DNA of 64,000 nucleotides from JBEVJK01 sp040510195 (GTDB lineage Bacteria; Pseudomonadota; Alphaproteobacteria; Rhizobiales; Rhizobiaceae): positions 4,249 through 68,248 of the forward strand of contig JBEVJK010000071.1 in assembly GCA_040510195.1 (NCBI GenBank), in the 5' to 3' direction. A program made the translations under genes and the position numbers. Below are positions 53,669 to 62,520 of this stretch, piece by piece (within the stretch, counting starts at the first letter, position 1; each line of letters starts with the position of its first letter). Under the pieces are notes generated by a model that was not told where the DNA came from, did not search any database, and saw only the letters and a program-made list of their open reading frames with translations.

Positions 53669-54958
53669 CTATCGCGGCGTTGGCGCCTGAGACACAAGGA
53701 TGGCCTCCGCCGCAGCGCGGCCGGCGACGATGGCGCCTTCGATGTAACCCGGAAAGGACGGCGACAGCTCCGACGAGGCGAAGTGGAGGGGCGGCAGGCC
53801 GGCGCGCAGCACGTCCTCGGCGTCGCGGGCGTCGATGTCCATGACGAGATCGCTGTAGCCTCCCATCGCGCCGTCCCCAGGCACCCAGGCGGTGGCCAGG
53901 AAGGCGCTCGGCTCGGCGGCGGCCGGGCCCAGCGCGGCGGCCAGCCGGGCGAGGACCGTGTCGCGAAGCCGGCTCTTGCCCAGGCGGTGCCATTGCATGG
54001 CCAGCGGCCCGCCGACGAAAACCACCAGCGTCGGCCGGCGGTCGTCCGCGCTGGCGTCGCAGGCGAACAGGCCCGTCGGCTCGCGCCAGGCCACCGCGCC
54101 GCTCAGCCCGCTCTCGCGCCAGAAGGCACGTGGGTAGCCGACCAGGATCTTGATGACGCTGCCACTCTGCCAGGCGTCGAGCGCCGCGGCCAGCGGAGGC
54201 GGCAGCGCCGGCGCGAAGCGGATGCGTCGCGCCTCCGAAGGCGGCACGGCAACCAGGGCGGCGCCCGCCTCGACCCGGCGGCCGTCGGCGAGCGACAGCG
54301 CTACGCCGCCAGGGCGGTGGCCGATTTCCTCCACCGCGGCGCCGAGCCAGAGGCGGTCGCCAAGAGCGGCGGCCAGGTCGCGGGCGAGCGAATGCATGGT
54401 CTCGGCCAGGAAGTACTGGAGCTCGCCCACCCGGTTGGTGATACGACGGTCGTTGCCGACCAGGAACCACAGCGGAATGGCGCCGATCGGCGCGCACCAA
54501 AGCCCTTCGACCACGGCGCGAAACGAGGCCTTGACGTCGGCGTCGACGGGTTGCCTTTCGAGCCAGTCGCCGACGGTGAGCCGGGCCAGCGCCGGATCGG
54601 CAAGGTCGAGCGCCTTCATGCGCCGGCGCAGGGCGGAAGCCTCCTCCGAGACCCGGTCGGCCTCGGCCGCCGGCCGCGGCGGCTGGACCACCCGCTGCCC
54701 GTCGAAGCGGGTCTCGACGAAGGTCTTGCCGAAGCGGCGAGCCAGGGCCATCACCTGCGGCATGTCCTCGCACAGGAACTGGCCGCCGGTGTCGACGACG
54801 CGGCCGGTCGAGAGCACGGCGCTCTCGACGCGGCCACCGACCCTCGGCAAGGCCTCGAGAAGCAGGACCGAACGCCCTGCGTCGCGCAGGCGATGCGCCG
54901 CGACGAGGCCGGTGAAGCCGGCGCCGACGACGGCGAAATCCGCCTCGAAGAGGCTCAA
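53669..54958 (-). CDS. FAD-dependent amine oxidase family protein
   Basis: The 429 residues have the FAD motif FAVVGAGFTGLVAAHRL followed by LLEALPRVGGRVES, as in flavin monoamine oxidases, and a C-terminal ASSELSPSFPGYIEGAIVAG, the isoalloxazine-side motif. It would oxidise a primary or secondary amine. It overlaps the binding-protein gene by four bases, so uptake and oxidation are co-expressed. Confidence 0.9.
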   Translation of the reverse strand: MSLFEADFAVVGAGFTGLVAAHRLRDAGRSVLLLEALPRVGGRVESAVLSTGRVVDTGGQFLCEDMPQVMALARRFGKTFVETRFDGQRVVQPPRPAAEADRVSEEASALRRRMKALDLADPALARLTVGDWLERQPVDADVKASFRAVVEGLWCAPIGAIPLWFLVGNDRRITNRVGELQYFLAETMHSLARDLAAALGDRLWLGAAVEEIGHRPGGVALSLADGRRVEAGAALVAVPPSEARRIRFAPALPPPLAAALDAWQSGSVIKILVGYPRAFWRESGLSGAVAWREPTGLFACDASADDRRPTLVVFVGGPLAMQWHRLGKSRLRDTVLARLAAALGPAAAEPSAFLATAWVPGDGAMGGYSDLVMDIDARDAEDVLRAGLPPLHFASSELSPSFPGYIEGAIVAGRAAAEAILVSQAPTPR

Positions 54959-56037
54959 TAGCCGGCCTTGATCTTCTCGAACTCGGCGATCATCTTCGCC
55001 TTCAGCTCGTTGGGCACCGGCGCCTGAAAGAGCGTCTTGTCGACGAACTTGTCGACATTGTCATAGCCCTTCTCGGCCAGGACCTTGGGGTCGATCGCCG
55101 CCATGCCCTTGGCGTTGCCGTGGCCGTAGCCCCAGTCGGAGAGCATGTAGTTGGCGACCTTGGGGTCGTTGACCGCGCTCAGATAGTCGTAGACCTTGTC
55201 CATGTTGCCGGGCGCATCCTTCAGCACGACATAGCCGCACACCCAGGTGGACAGGCCCTCGTCGGTGTCGCGCTTGGCCTTGACCGGGGCACCGGCGAGC
55301 TGCGCCTGGACGCTGGCATCGTTCCAGGCCCAGGCGAGGTCGATCTCGCCGCTCGACATGGCCTGCACGATGTCGGTGTTGTCGGTCCAGTAGAGGCGGA
55401 CGTTCTTGTGCACCTGACGCAGGAAGTCGGAGGCCTGCTTGAACTGCTCGTCGGTCATCGCCGTCCAGTCCTTGAGGCCGATGGCCAAGCTGGCCAGCGC
55501 ATAGGCGTCGTCGACATTGTCGCCGATCGACACGCGGTCCTTGAACTTGGGATCGGCGAAGGCCTTGAGCGACTGGACCTCGCTCTCCTGGACCTTTTCG
55601 GAATTGTAGGTGACCAGCGTGTTGCCCCAATCCCAGGGCATGAACCAGGCCTTGCCGTCCTCGGTGGTGGCGAGGTTCTTCATCGCCATGATGCCCGGCA
55701 AGAGGTCGTTCCAGCCGGCGATCTTCGAGGTGTCCAACGGCTGCAGCAGCCCGGCCTCGCGCCACTTCACCACGCTTTGCGAGCAGGGATGGCCGATGTC
55801 GGCCTTGAAGCCCGAACGCAGCTTCTCGAAGGCCTCGTCTTCGTCGCCAAAAAAGGTGAAGGTCGGCGAGTCGCCGTGCTTCTCGATGTAGCCCGGATGG
55901 AAGTCGGGCGCCTCGTAGCCCGACCAGTCGAAGATGGTGAGTTCGGCGTCTTCGGCCTGCGCGAGGCCGGTCGCCATGGCGCACACCGCGCCGGCCAGCG
56001 CCAGTGCCGCCAGCCTCGTCTTCCAGAACTGTCCCAT
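54955..56037 (-). CDS. Periplasmic polyamine-type binding protein (PotD-like)
   Basis: The product has 360 residues from ATG 56037, with AGGGAG upstream. A signal peptide ends near AQAEDAE. The mature start LTIFDWSGYEAPDFHPGYI and the WFMPWDWGNTLVTYNSEKV region closely parallel the binding protein at 8776-9852. It probably serves the PotBCA genes at 50309-53146. It lies in the operon methyltransferase-tetR-binding protein-oxidase. Confidence 0.92.
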   Translation of the reverse strand: MGQFWKTRLAALALAGAVCAMATGLAQAEDAELTIFDWSGYEAPDFHPGYIEKHGDSPTFTFFGDEDEAFEKLRSGFKADIGHPCSQSVVKWREAGLLQPLDTSKIAGWNDLLPGIMAMKNLATTEDGKAWFMPWDWGNTLVTYNSEKVQESEVQSLKAFADPKFKDRVSIGDNVDDAYALASLAIGLKDWTAMTDEQFKQASDFLRQVHKNVRLYWTDNTDIVQAMSSGEIDLAWAWNDASVQAQLAGAPVKAKRDTDEGLSTWVCGYVVLKDAPGNMDKVYDYLSAVNDPKVANYMLSDWGYGHGNAKGMAAIDPKVLAEKGYDNVDKFVDKTLFQAPVPNELKAKMIAEFEKIKAGY

Positions 56038-56069
56038 GTGAAATCTCGCTCCCTTAGTCTCTGTTGTGC

Positions 56070-56795
56070 TTACAGCTGCTTGACCCGCGGCACGGCGGCA
56101 GACGCGGCGCGGCTCCGTGGATAGTGCTTCGGAAACACCGAAGACAGAAACTCCATGGCGGCCTGGAGGGCCGACTCGCGGGTGACGTCCTCGGTGCCCA
56201 TCATCAGGCGCAGCCACAGGCCCTCGAGCATGGCGGTCAGCGCCAGCGCCGTGCCCTGCGGCTCGAACGGATAGCCGCCGGCCTCGCCGAGCGACGCGCA
56301 GAGCTGGACGAAAACGTCCTGGTAGGCGGCGTCGCGGGCGCCGCACAGCGCCTGGTAGGTCGGGCGGGACTTCGCCTCGCCCCAGAAGGCGCACCAGGCG
56401 GCCAGCTTGCGCCGCGTGCAGATGGCACGGTCGAAGTCGGCGGCGACCAGCGCCCGAAGCTGCTCTGCGGGGTCGTCGCCGGCGCGCTGCAACGCGTTGC
56501 GCCAATGGGCCGAGTACTCCTCGTACATGTGCTGCAGCGTGGCGACGAGGAGCTTCTCCTTGCTCTCGAAATGGAAGTTGACGATGCCGCGCGACAGGCC
56601 GGCGCCGTCGGCGACATCGGCCATGGTCGTCTCGGAGTAGCCGCGCTTGGCCAGCGAATCGATGGTCGCTTCGATCAGCTGCTGGCGGCGGATCTCCTTG
56701 GAGGCCTTGCGGCCGCGCCGCTCGCTGGGGTCGGCCGGTTCCTTCGGCGATGCAGGCTTCATGTCGTCTGTCTCCAGCATCGCGGGCATCGTCAA
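56070..56795 (-). CDS. TetR-family regulator, BetI-like
   Basis: The 241 residues show a TetR helix-turn-helix (IRRQQLIEATIDSLAKRGYS, then MADVADGAGLSRGIVNFHF). The ligand domain contains WCAFWGEAKSRPTYQALCGA, which resembles the BetI group that senses choline or related amines. A basic N-terminal tail precedes it. Its start overlaps the methyltransferase stop (ATGA). It is the natural candidate to bind the three TTGAA-N6-TTCAA operators. Confidence 0.92.
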   Translation of the reverse strand: MTMPAMLETDDMKPASPKEPADPSERRGRKASKEIRRQQLIEATIDSLAKRGYSETTMADVADGAGLSRGIVNFHFESKEKLLVATLQHMYEEYSAHWRNALQRAGDDPAEQLRALVAADFDRAICTRRKLAAWCAFWGEAKSRPTYQALCGARDAAYQDVFVQLCASLGEAGGYPFEPQGTALALTAMLEGLWLRLMMGTEDVTRESALQAAMEFLSSVFPKHYPRSRAASAAVPRVKQL

Positions 56796-57583
56796 CCAGG
56801 CTTCCTGGCCCTGAGATGAGTGGGGCGGTGCTCGCCGCTGTCAAGAACCTTCTGCATGGCCTCCCAGGTGCGGATATTCTTGTCGACATAGGCGGTGCCG
56901 ACCGCCGCCGCCGTGGTCTCGTAGAGCGGCCCCTTGAGCCGCGCCAGCTCCTCGCGCGCCACGTCGCGGTACCAGGCGTTGCGGTCGACGATGGCGATGT
57001 CGACGAAGCCGGCCATCGCCATGGCGCGGCGCGTGCGCTCCGGCGAGGCCATCGAAAAGGACAGGCCCTCGGCCTCGACATAGTCCGACATGGCAGGCGA
57101 AGGCGGCCCGTCATGCGAGGTCAGCCAGTCGCTCGCGGCAAACAGGCCGCCCGGCTTCAGCACGCGGAAGAGCTCGGCGTAGAGCGACTCCTTGTCGGGC
57201 ACGTGCAACAGCGCGTCCTTGGAGAAGACGATGTCGAAGGCGGCATCGGCAAACGGCAGCGGCCCGGGCGGCGCCTGGACGAAGTCGAGACGCTCGGACA
57301 GGCCGCGTTGGGCAGCGCGCAGCTTTGCCGCCTCGATCACCGGCGCCTCGACGTCGAAACCGGTCACATGGCCGGCCCGGTGCGCGGCCACCAGGTGCAG
57401 CGCGATGCCGCCGGCGCCACAGCCGACGTCGAGCACCTGCCGGCCTTCCAGCGACAGTCCGTCGAGAATGCGGTCGACCTCCTCGGGGCCGCCCGGCGAC
57501 AGGTAGCCCTCGCCCCACAGCGCAGCCAGGAAGCGGATCGCCGCATCGTCGTATTCCACCAGGTGATCGCTTGCCTCTGACAT
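56792..57583 (-). CDS. SAM-dependent methyltransferase
   Basis: From ATG 57583 the product has 263 residues. SAM-binding motif I is VLDVGCGAGG (50-59), followed by GFDVEAPVIEAA. FDIVFSKDALLHVPDKESLY and LFRVLKPGGLFAASDWL resemble phosphoethanolamine and small-amine N-methyltransferases. In a cluster rich in oxidative and folate-dependent demethylation genes, a methylating enzyme is unexpected. It is first in the operon with tetR. Confidence 0.87.
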   Translation of the reverse strand: MSEASDHLVEYDDAAIRFLAALWGEGYLSPGGPEEVDRILDGLSLEGRQVLDVGCGAGGIALHLVAAHRAGHVTGFDVEAPVIEAAKLRAAQRGLSERLDFVQAPPGPLPFADAAFDIVFSKDALLHVPDKESLYAELFRVLKPGGLFAASDWLTSHDGPPSPAMSDYVEAEGLSFSMASPERTRRAMAMAGFVDIAIVDRNAWYRDVAREELARLKGPLYETTAAAVGTAYVDKNIRTWEAMQKVLDSGEHRPTHLRARKPG

Positions 57584-57648
57584 CGGCCGCCGCAACGTTG
57601 AGTTCGCCAAAATCCTAGCCGTGGCACAGAAAAACGCAAGCTTATTTG

Positions 57649-57664
57649 TTGAACATTCATTCAA
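57649..57664. promoter_or_regulatory. Candidate TetR operator 3
   Basis: TTGAACATTCATTCAA is a 16-bp inverted repeat in the divergent region between the methyltransferase-tetR operon and the flavoprotein operon. Read on the minus strand it is TTGAATGAATGTTCAA. It would let the regulator control its own operon and the flavoprotein genes. Confidence 0.7.
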
Positions 57665-57776
57665 AATGACTGGACAGGACGGGCCCCCTCGTGGCAAATC
57701 AGCGGCATCGGAGAGAGCGGCCGGCGAGCATTCGCCCGGCCCGCGGAGGCGCCGCGTATTGGCGGCGGCAAGGGCC

Positions 57777-59396
57777 ATGAAAGTCTGGGATGCGATCGTC
57801 ATCGGAGGCGGCCACAACGGGCTGGTCAACGCCTGCTATTTGCAGCGGGCCGGGCTCGACGTGCTGGTGGTCGAGAAGAACCCCTGGGTGGGCGGGGCGG
57901 CGGTCAGCCGCTCGCTGACGCCGGGCTTTGCCTATTCCAACTGCTCCTATGTCTGCTCCCTGTTCCGGCCGGAGATCATGCGCGATCTTGAGCTGCCGCG
58001 CTTCGGCCTGCAGGTGATCTCCTACGAGGGCGGCGCGGTGCTGACGGAGGATGGCGACTACCTCGCCAACTACCGCGACCACGACGCGCACCGGCGCGAG
58101 TTCGCCCGTTTCTCGGCGCGCGACGCCGAGGCCTACGACCGCTATTCGCGCGACGTGACGCGGCAGTGCCGCTTCATCCAGCCGCTGTTGATGCGCACGG
58201 CGCCCGACCCGACCAGCTTCAAGCCGCGCGACCTCGGCGAGCTCCTCTATCTCGGCAAGAAGTTCGCCGGTCTCTCGGCGGAAGAGATGGCGCTAACGCT
58301 GCGCTTCTGGACGATGTCGATCTCCGATTTCCTCGACGAATATTTCGAGACCGACGTCATCAAGGCGATGTTCTCGATCTCCGGCATCATCGGCACCGCG
58401 CTGGGGCCGATGTCGCCCGGCACGGCCTATGTGCTGCTGCATCACTACATGGGCGAGGTCGACGGCTCGGTCGGCGCCTGGGGCTATGCGCGGGGCGGCA
58501 TGGGCGCCGTCACCAAGGCGCTCGCCGCGTCCTTCCAGGCCTCCGGCGGCACCATCCGGACCGAAGCGGAGGTCGAGCGGGTGCTGGTCAAGAACAGCCG
58601 CGCGAGCGGCGTGGCGCTCGCCGGCGGCGACGAGATCTATGGCCGGCTTGTGGTTTCCAACGCCGACGTCAAGCGGACCTTCCTGAAGCTGGTGGAGCCG
58701 CGCGAGCTGCCGGAGCCCTTCCTGAGGCGGGTCAAGAACTTCAAGATCCGCGGCTCGTCCGGCAAGGTCAACATCGCGCTCGACTCGCTGCCCGAATTCC
58801 CGGCGCTGCCGCCCGACTCGCCCTGCATCCGCGGCGACCTGCACTTCACCGACTCGGTCGAGCGGATGGAACGCGCCTATGACGACTGGAAGGCCGGGCG
58901 CTGGTCGGCCGATCCGTTCCTCGATCTGATGATCCCGACGACGCTCGACCCGACCATGGCGCCGCCCGGCAAGCATTTCATGAGCGTCTTCGTGCAATAC
59001 GCGCCGCCCAAGGTGGAGGGGCGCGACTGGACCGATGCCGACCGCGACGGCTTCGCCGAGAGCGTGATCTCGCAGATCGCCGACTATTCGCCGGGCTTCC
59101 GCGACCGCATCGTGCACATGGAGGTGCGCACGCCGCGCGAGCTCGAGGCCGAGGTGGGGCTGACCGAGGGCAACATCTTCCAGGGCGAGCTCACCTTCGA
59201 CCAGCTGCTCTTCAACCGGCCGGTGCCCGGCTACGCGCAATACCGCTCGCCGGTCGGCGGACTCTATATGTGCGGCTCGTCGACGCATCCGGGAGGCGGC
59301 GTGATGGGCGCGCCGGGCCGCAACGCGGCGAGCGAGATCCTGCGCGACCTCAGGCAGGGTGCCAAAGTGATGAGCGAGGCCCATGAAGTCATTTGA
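57777..59396 (+). CDS. Phytoene-dehydrogenase-like FAD oxidoreductase 1
   Basis: The product has 539 residues from ATG 57777, directly before the FAD motif WDAIVIGGGHNGLVNACYL. GGAAVSRSLTPGFAYSNCSY and the end GLYMCGSSTHPGGGVMGAPG are typical of the CrtI/pyridine-nucleotide-disulfide-like family. Carotenoid genes are absent, so phytoene is not the substrate. An amine or its oxidised product is likely. It overlaps the next gene by 14 bases. Confidence 0.88.
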   Translation: MKVWDAIVIGGGHNGLVNACYLQRAGLDVLVVEKNPWVGGAAVSRSLTPGFAYSNCSYVCSLFRPEIMRDLELPRFGLQVISYEGGAVLTEDGDYLANYRDHDAHRREFARFSARDAEAYDRYSRDVTRQCRFIQPLLMRTAPDPTSFKPRDLGELLYLGKKFAGLSAEEMALTLRFWTMSISDFLDEYFETDVIKAMFSISGIIGTALGPMSPGTAYVLLHHYMGEVDGSVGAWGYARGGMGAVTKALAASFQASGGTIRTEAEVERVLVKNSRASGVALAGGDEIYGRLVVSNADVKRTFLKLVEPRELPEPFLRRVKNFKIRGSSGKVNIALDSLPEFPALPPDSPCIRGDLHFTDSVERMERAYDDWKAGRWSADPFLDLMIPTTLDPTMAPPGKHFMSVFVQYAPPKVEGRDWTDADRDGFAESVISQIADYSPGFRDRIVHMEVRTPRELEAEVGLTEGNIFQGELTFDQLLFNRPVPGYAQYRSPVGGLYMCGSSTHPGGGVMGAPGRNAASEILRDLRQGAKVMSEAHEVI

Positions 59397-60948
59397 CGCG
59401 ATCGTCGTCGGCGGTGGCCACAACGGGCTGGTCGCCGCCGCCGTGCTCGGGAAGTCCGGGCGCAAGGTGCTGCTGCTCGAGGCCGATCAGGAGCTCGGTG
59501 GTGCCGCCCGCACGCATGAATTCGCCCCCGGCTTCCGGGTGTCGCCTGTTGCCCACCTGGTCAACCGGCTTCACCCGGAGGTGGTGGCGGCGCTCGAGCT
59601 GGAGCGCCACGGGCTCGACACCGGCCCGGCGGGCGGCGCCCCTTCGGTGGCGCTTTCGGCCGGCGGTGCCCCGCTGACGCTCCACGGCGCCTATGGCGAC
59701 CGGCTCGACGGCGCCAGCGCTGCCGAGGCCGAGGCCTGGGCGGCGCTCAGGGCGCAGCTTCTGCGCTATTCCGGCATCCTCAAGCCCTTCCTGGCGCGGC
59801 GACCGCCGGCGCTCGACCGTCCGAGCCTCGCCGACGGCTCGGCGCTCGGCATGGCGGCGCTGTCGCTGCGCCGGCTCGGCAAGGAGGACATGCGCGACTT
59901 CCTGCGGATGCTCCTGATGAACGTCGCCGACGTCGTCGACGAGCACCTGACGGACAACCGGCTGAAGGGGCTCCTAGCCTTCGACGCCGTGCTCGGCAGC
60001 CATCTCGGGCCGCGCTCGCCGACCTCGCTGCTCGGCCTCTATCATCGTCTGGCCGGCGAGACGGGCGGCGTGCCGGGCGCGCAGTTCGTGCCGCGCGGCG
60101 GGCTGGGAACGCTGCTGTCGAGCTTCGCGTCGGCGGCGGAAAGCGCCGGCGTCGAGATCCGCACGGCGGCGCCCGTGGCGCGCATCGCGGTGGAGAAGGG
60201 CCGCGCCGCCGGCGTCGTGATGGCCGACGGCGAGGAAATCCGCACCGGCGCCGTGCTCAGTGCCGTCAACCCGAAAACCACCTTCCTGGATCTGGTCGGA
60301 CCGCGCGCGCTCGACACCGGCTTCGTGCGCAAGATCGGCCACGTGCGCATGAAGGGCGACGCGGCCAAGCTGCATCTGGCGCTCGACCGGCCGCCGCAGT
60401 TCCCCGGCGTGGCCGAGGCCGAGCTCGGCGGGCGGCTGGTGATCGCGCCTTCGGTCGACCATGTGGAGCGCGCCTTCAACCCGGCCAAGTATGGCGAGTT
60501 CTCGCCCGAACCGGTGATGGAGATCGTGCTGCCCAGCGTCGGCGATACGACATTGGCGCCGCAGGGCGCTGCCGTGCTGTCGGCGGTGGTGCAGTACGCG
60601 CCCTATCAGCTCAAGGAAGGCTGGGCGACGGGAAAGCCGAAGCTGCTGGCCGCCGTGATGGCGCAGCTCGAGGCGCATGCGCCCGGCATCGCCAAGCTGG
60701 TGCGGCATTCGGAGCTGCTGACGCCGGCCGACATCGAGGCGCGCTTCCGCATGCCGGGCGGCCACTGGCACCATGGCGAGCTGCAGGCCGACCAGATGCT
60801 GATGGCGCGGCCGGTGCCCGAGGCCGCGGGCTACGACACGCCGATCGAGGCGCTTTTCCTGGCCGGCGCAGGCTCGCATCCGGGCGGCGGCATCTCCGGC
60901 GTGCCGGGGCTCAACGCGGCGCGCCGCGTCATCGCGACGAAAGGCTGA
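59383..60948 (+). CDS. Phytoene-dehydrogenase-like FAD oxidoreductase 2
   Basis: The 521 residues repeat the pattern of the previous gene: FDAIVVGGGHNGLVAAAVLG, GGAARTHEFAPGFRVSPVAH and ALFLAGAGSHPGGGISGVPG. The two proteins are related paralogues by motif layout. Overlap of the genes and equal length suggest a heteromeric enzyme, though this is inference. Confidence 0.88.
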   Translation: MKSFDAIVVGGGHNGLVAAAVLGKSGRKVLLLEADQELGGAARTHEFAPGFRVSPVAHLVNRLHPEVVAALELERHGLDTGPAGGAPSVALSAGGAPLTLHGAYGDRLDGASAAEAEAWAALRAQLLRYSGILKPFLARRPPALDRPSLADGSALGMAALSLRRLGKEDMRDFLRMLLMNVADVVDEHLTDNRLKGLLAFDAVLGSHLGPRSPTSLLGLYHRLAGETGGVPGAQFVPRGGLGTLLSSFASAAESAGVEIRTAAPVARIAVEKGRAAGVVMADGEEIRTGAVLSAVNPKTTFLDLVGPRALDTGFVRKIGHVRMKGDAAKLHLALDRPPQFPGVAEAELGGRLVIAPSVDHVERAFNPAKYGEFSPEPVMEIVLPSVGDTTLAPQGAAVLSAVVQYAPYQLKEGWATGKPKLLAAVMAQLEAHAPGIAKLVRHSELLTPADIEARFRMPGGHWHHGELQADQMLMARPVPEAAGYDTPIEALFLAGAGSHPGGGISGVPGLNAARRVIATKG

Positions 60949-60955
60949 GGCAAAC

Positions 60956-62200
60956 ATGGCCCGAACCGCAGCGCTCCCCCGCCACGCCGAGCCTTCGCCG
61001 CGCGCCGCCGGCCAAGGCCATTTCCGCACGCTGCTCCGCGCCTCGCCGTTCCAGCCGCGGCTGGAGGCGCTGGCGCGCACCGAGGACTGGTACAACTGGG
61101 CCGGCATCAAGGCGCCGCACTCGCTGTGGGACGAAGAGCTCGAATATTTCGCCATCCGCAGCCAGGCGGCCGTCTTCGACATTTCGCCGATGGTGAAGTA
61201 CCGGATCGAAGGCCCCGATGCCGAGGCCTATCTCGACCGCCTCACCTTGCGGCCCGTCGCCAAGCTGAAGCCGGGCCGCGTCCACTACACGGCCTGGTGC
61301 GACGACGCCGGCCACGTGCTCGACGACGGCACGCTGTTCCGCCTGTCGGAAACGCGCTTCCGACTCTGCTGCCAGGAACGGCACTTGCCGTGGCTGCTCG
61401 ACAGCGCGCTCGGCTACGCCGTCGACGTCGAGGAGGAGACCGACGCGCTTGCCGCCCTGGCCCTGCAGGGGCCGACCGCCTTCTCCGTGCTCAAGGCCGC
61501 CGGCTTCGACGGCGTCGAGCGGCTCAAGGTGTTCGACCTCGCCGAATTTTCCTTCCCGGGCGGCAACGTGACCATCTCGCGCACCGGCTTCACCGGCGAC
61601 CTCGGCTACGAGCTTTTCGTGCCGGCGGCGCGGGCGCTGGCGCTGTGGGACCGGCTGTTCGAGGCTGGACGACCGTTCGGCATCACGGCGATCGGCTACA
61701 CTGCGCTCAACCGGGCGCGCATCGAAGCGGGCCTGATCGTGGCCAATGCCGACTTCGTCACCGCGGAGCAGGCGATCCGCGCCGACCGGCCGCGCATGCC
61801 CGACGAGATCGGGCTCGGCTTCATGGTCGATCCCGGCAAGGATCATTTCAACGGCCGCCGCGCCATCCTCTCGGCGCGCGCCGGCAAGCGGCTCCGCCAC
61901 GTGCTGGTCGGGCTGGAGATCGAAGGCAACGTGCCGGCCGAGCATGCGCTGGTCTACCATCGCGGCAAGCGCGAGGTCGGCATCGTCACGGCCGGCATCT
62001 GGTCGCCCATGGCCAAGCGCAACATCGCCATCGCCAGCCTGGAGCGGCCCTATGGCGACACGGTCCTCGACGATCTGTGGGTCGAGATCTACGCCATGCG
62101 CGAGCTTCGCTACGTCAAGCTGATGAAGCGGGCCAAGGTGGTGCCGCGACCCTTCATCAAGCTCGAGCGGCGGACCGCCAACCCGCCGGCGGACTTCTGA
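60956..62200 (+). CDS. GcvT-like aminomethyltransferase family protein
   Basis: The 414 residues match the folate-binding T-protein/DMGDH-C family: HSLWDEELEYFAIRSQAAVF, KLKPGRVHYTAWCDDAGHVL and ISRTGFTGDLGYELFVP. GVVTAG is seen here as GIVTAGIWSPMAKRNIAIA. Such proteins pass one-carbon units from methylated amines to tetrahydrofolate. It lies seven bases after flavoprotein 2, the arrangement seen in sarcosine and dimethylglycine breakdown, which supports demethylation as the pathway theme. Confidence 0.91.
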   Translation: MARTAALPRHAEPSPRAAGQGHFRTLLRASPFQPRLEALARTEDWYNWAGIKAPHSLWDEELEYFAIRSQAAVFDISPMVKYRIEGPDAEAYLDRLTLRPVAKLKPGRVHYTAWCDDAGHVLDDGTLFRLSETRFRLCCQERHLPWLLDSALGYAVDVEEETDALAALALQGPTAFSVLKAAGFDGVERLKVFDLAEFSFPGGNVTISRTGFTGDLGYELFVPAARALALWDRLFEAGRPFGITAIGYTALNRARIEAGLIVANADFVTAEQAIRADRPRMPDEIGLGFMVDPGKDHFNGRRAILSARAGKRLRHVLVGLEIEGNVPAEHALVYHRGKREVGIVTAGIWSPMAKRNIAIASLERPYGDTVLDDLWVEIYAMRELRYVKLMKRAKVVPRPFIKLERRTANPPADF

Positions 62201-62201
62201 G

Positions 62202-62444
62202 ATGGACGAGGTCGAGCGCGAGGCGGAACAGCAGTGGGCGCTCGTCAACGCGCCGCTCGGCGAGGAATGGTCGGGCCGCACCCGCTATGCGGCGGCGATG
62301 TACTTCTACAAGCGCGGCGAGATGAGCGCCGAGGTGCTGGAGGTCTACCGCATCTGCTCCCGCCTCGACCGGCAGGACCCGCTGGCGATCATCCGCGACC
62401 GCGGCGTGGGCGAGGATTGGGTGAAAAGGATTGGGCGAAAATAG
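62202..62444 (+). CDS. Small conserved hypothetical protein at the operon end
   Basis: The 80 residues begin one base after the GcvT-like stop. VEREAEQQWALVNAPLGEEW and YAAAMYFYKRGEMSAEVLEV suggest a compact helical fold. I recognise no domain. Tight coupling to the folate enzyme suggests a small subunit or chaperone of the flavoprotein complex, comparable in position to small sarcosine-oxidase subunits, but without their cysteine pattern. Confidence 0.7.
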   Translation: MDEVEREAEQQWALVNAPLGEEWSGRTRYAAAMYFYKRGEMSAEVLEVYRICSRLDRQDPLAIIRDRGVGEDWVKRIGRK

Positions 62445-62520
62445 GCCCACCCCCTCTTCTCCTCGGCATCGAGACAAGCCACGATTGCTCCGCAAGACAG
62501 GTTTGCGATTCGGAGCGTCC

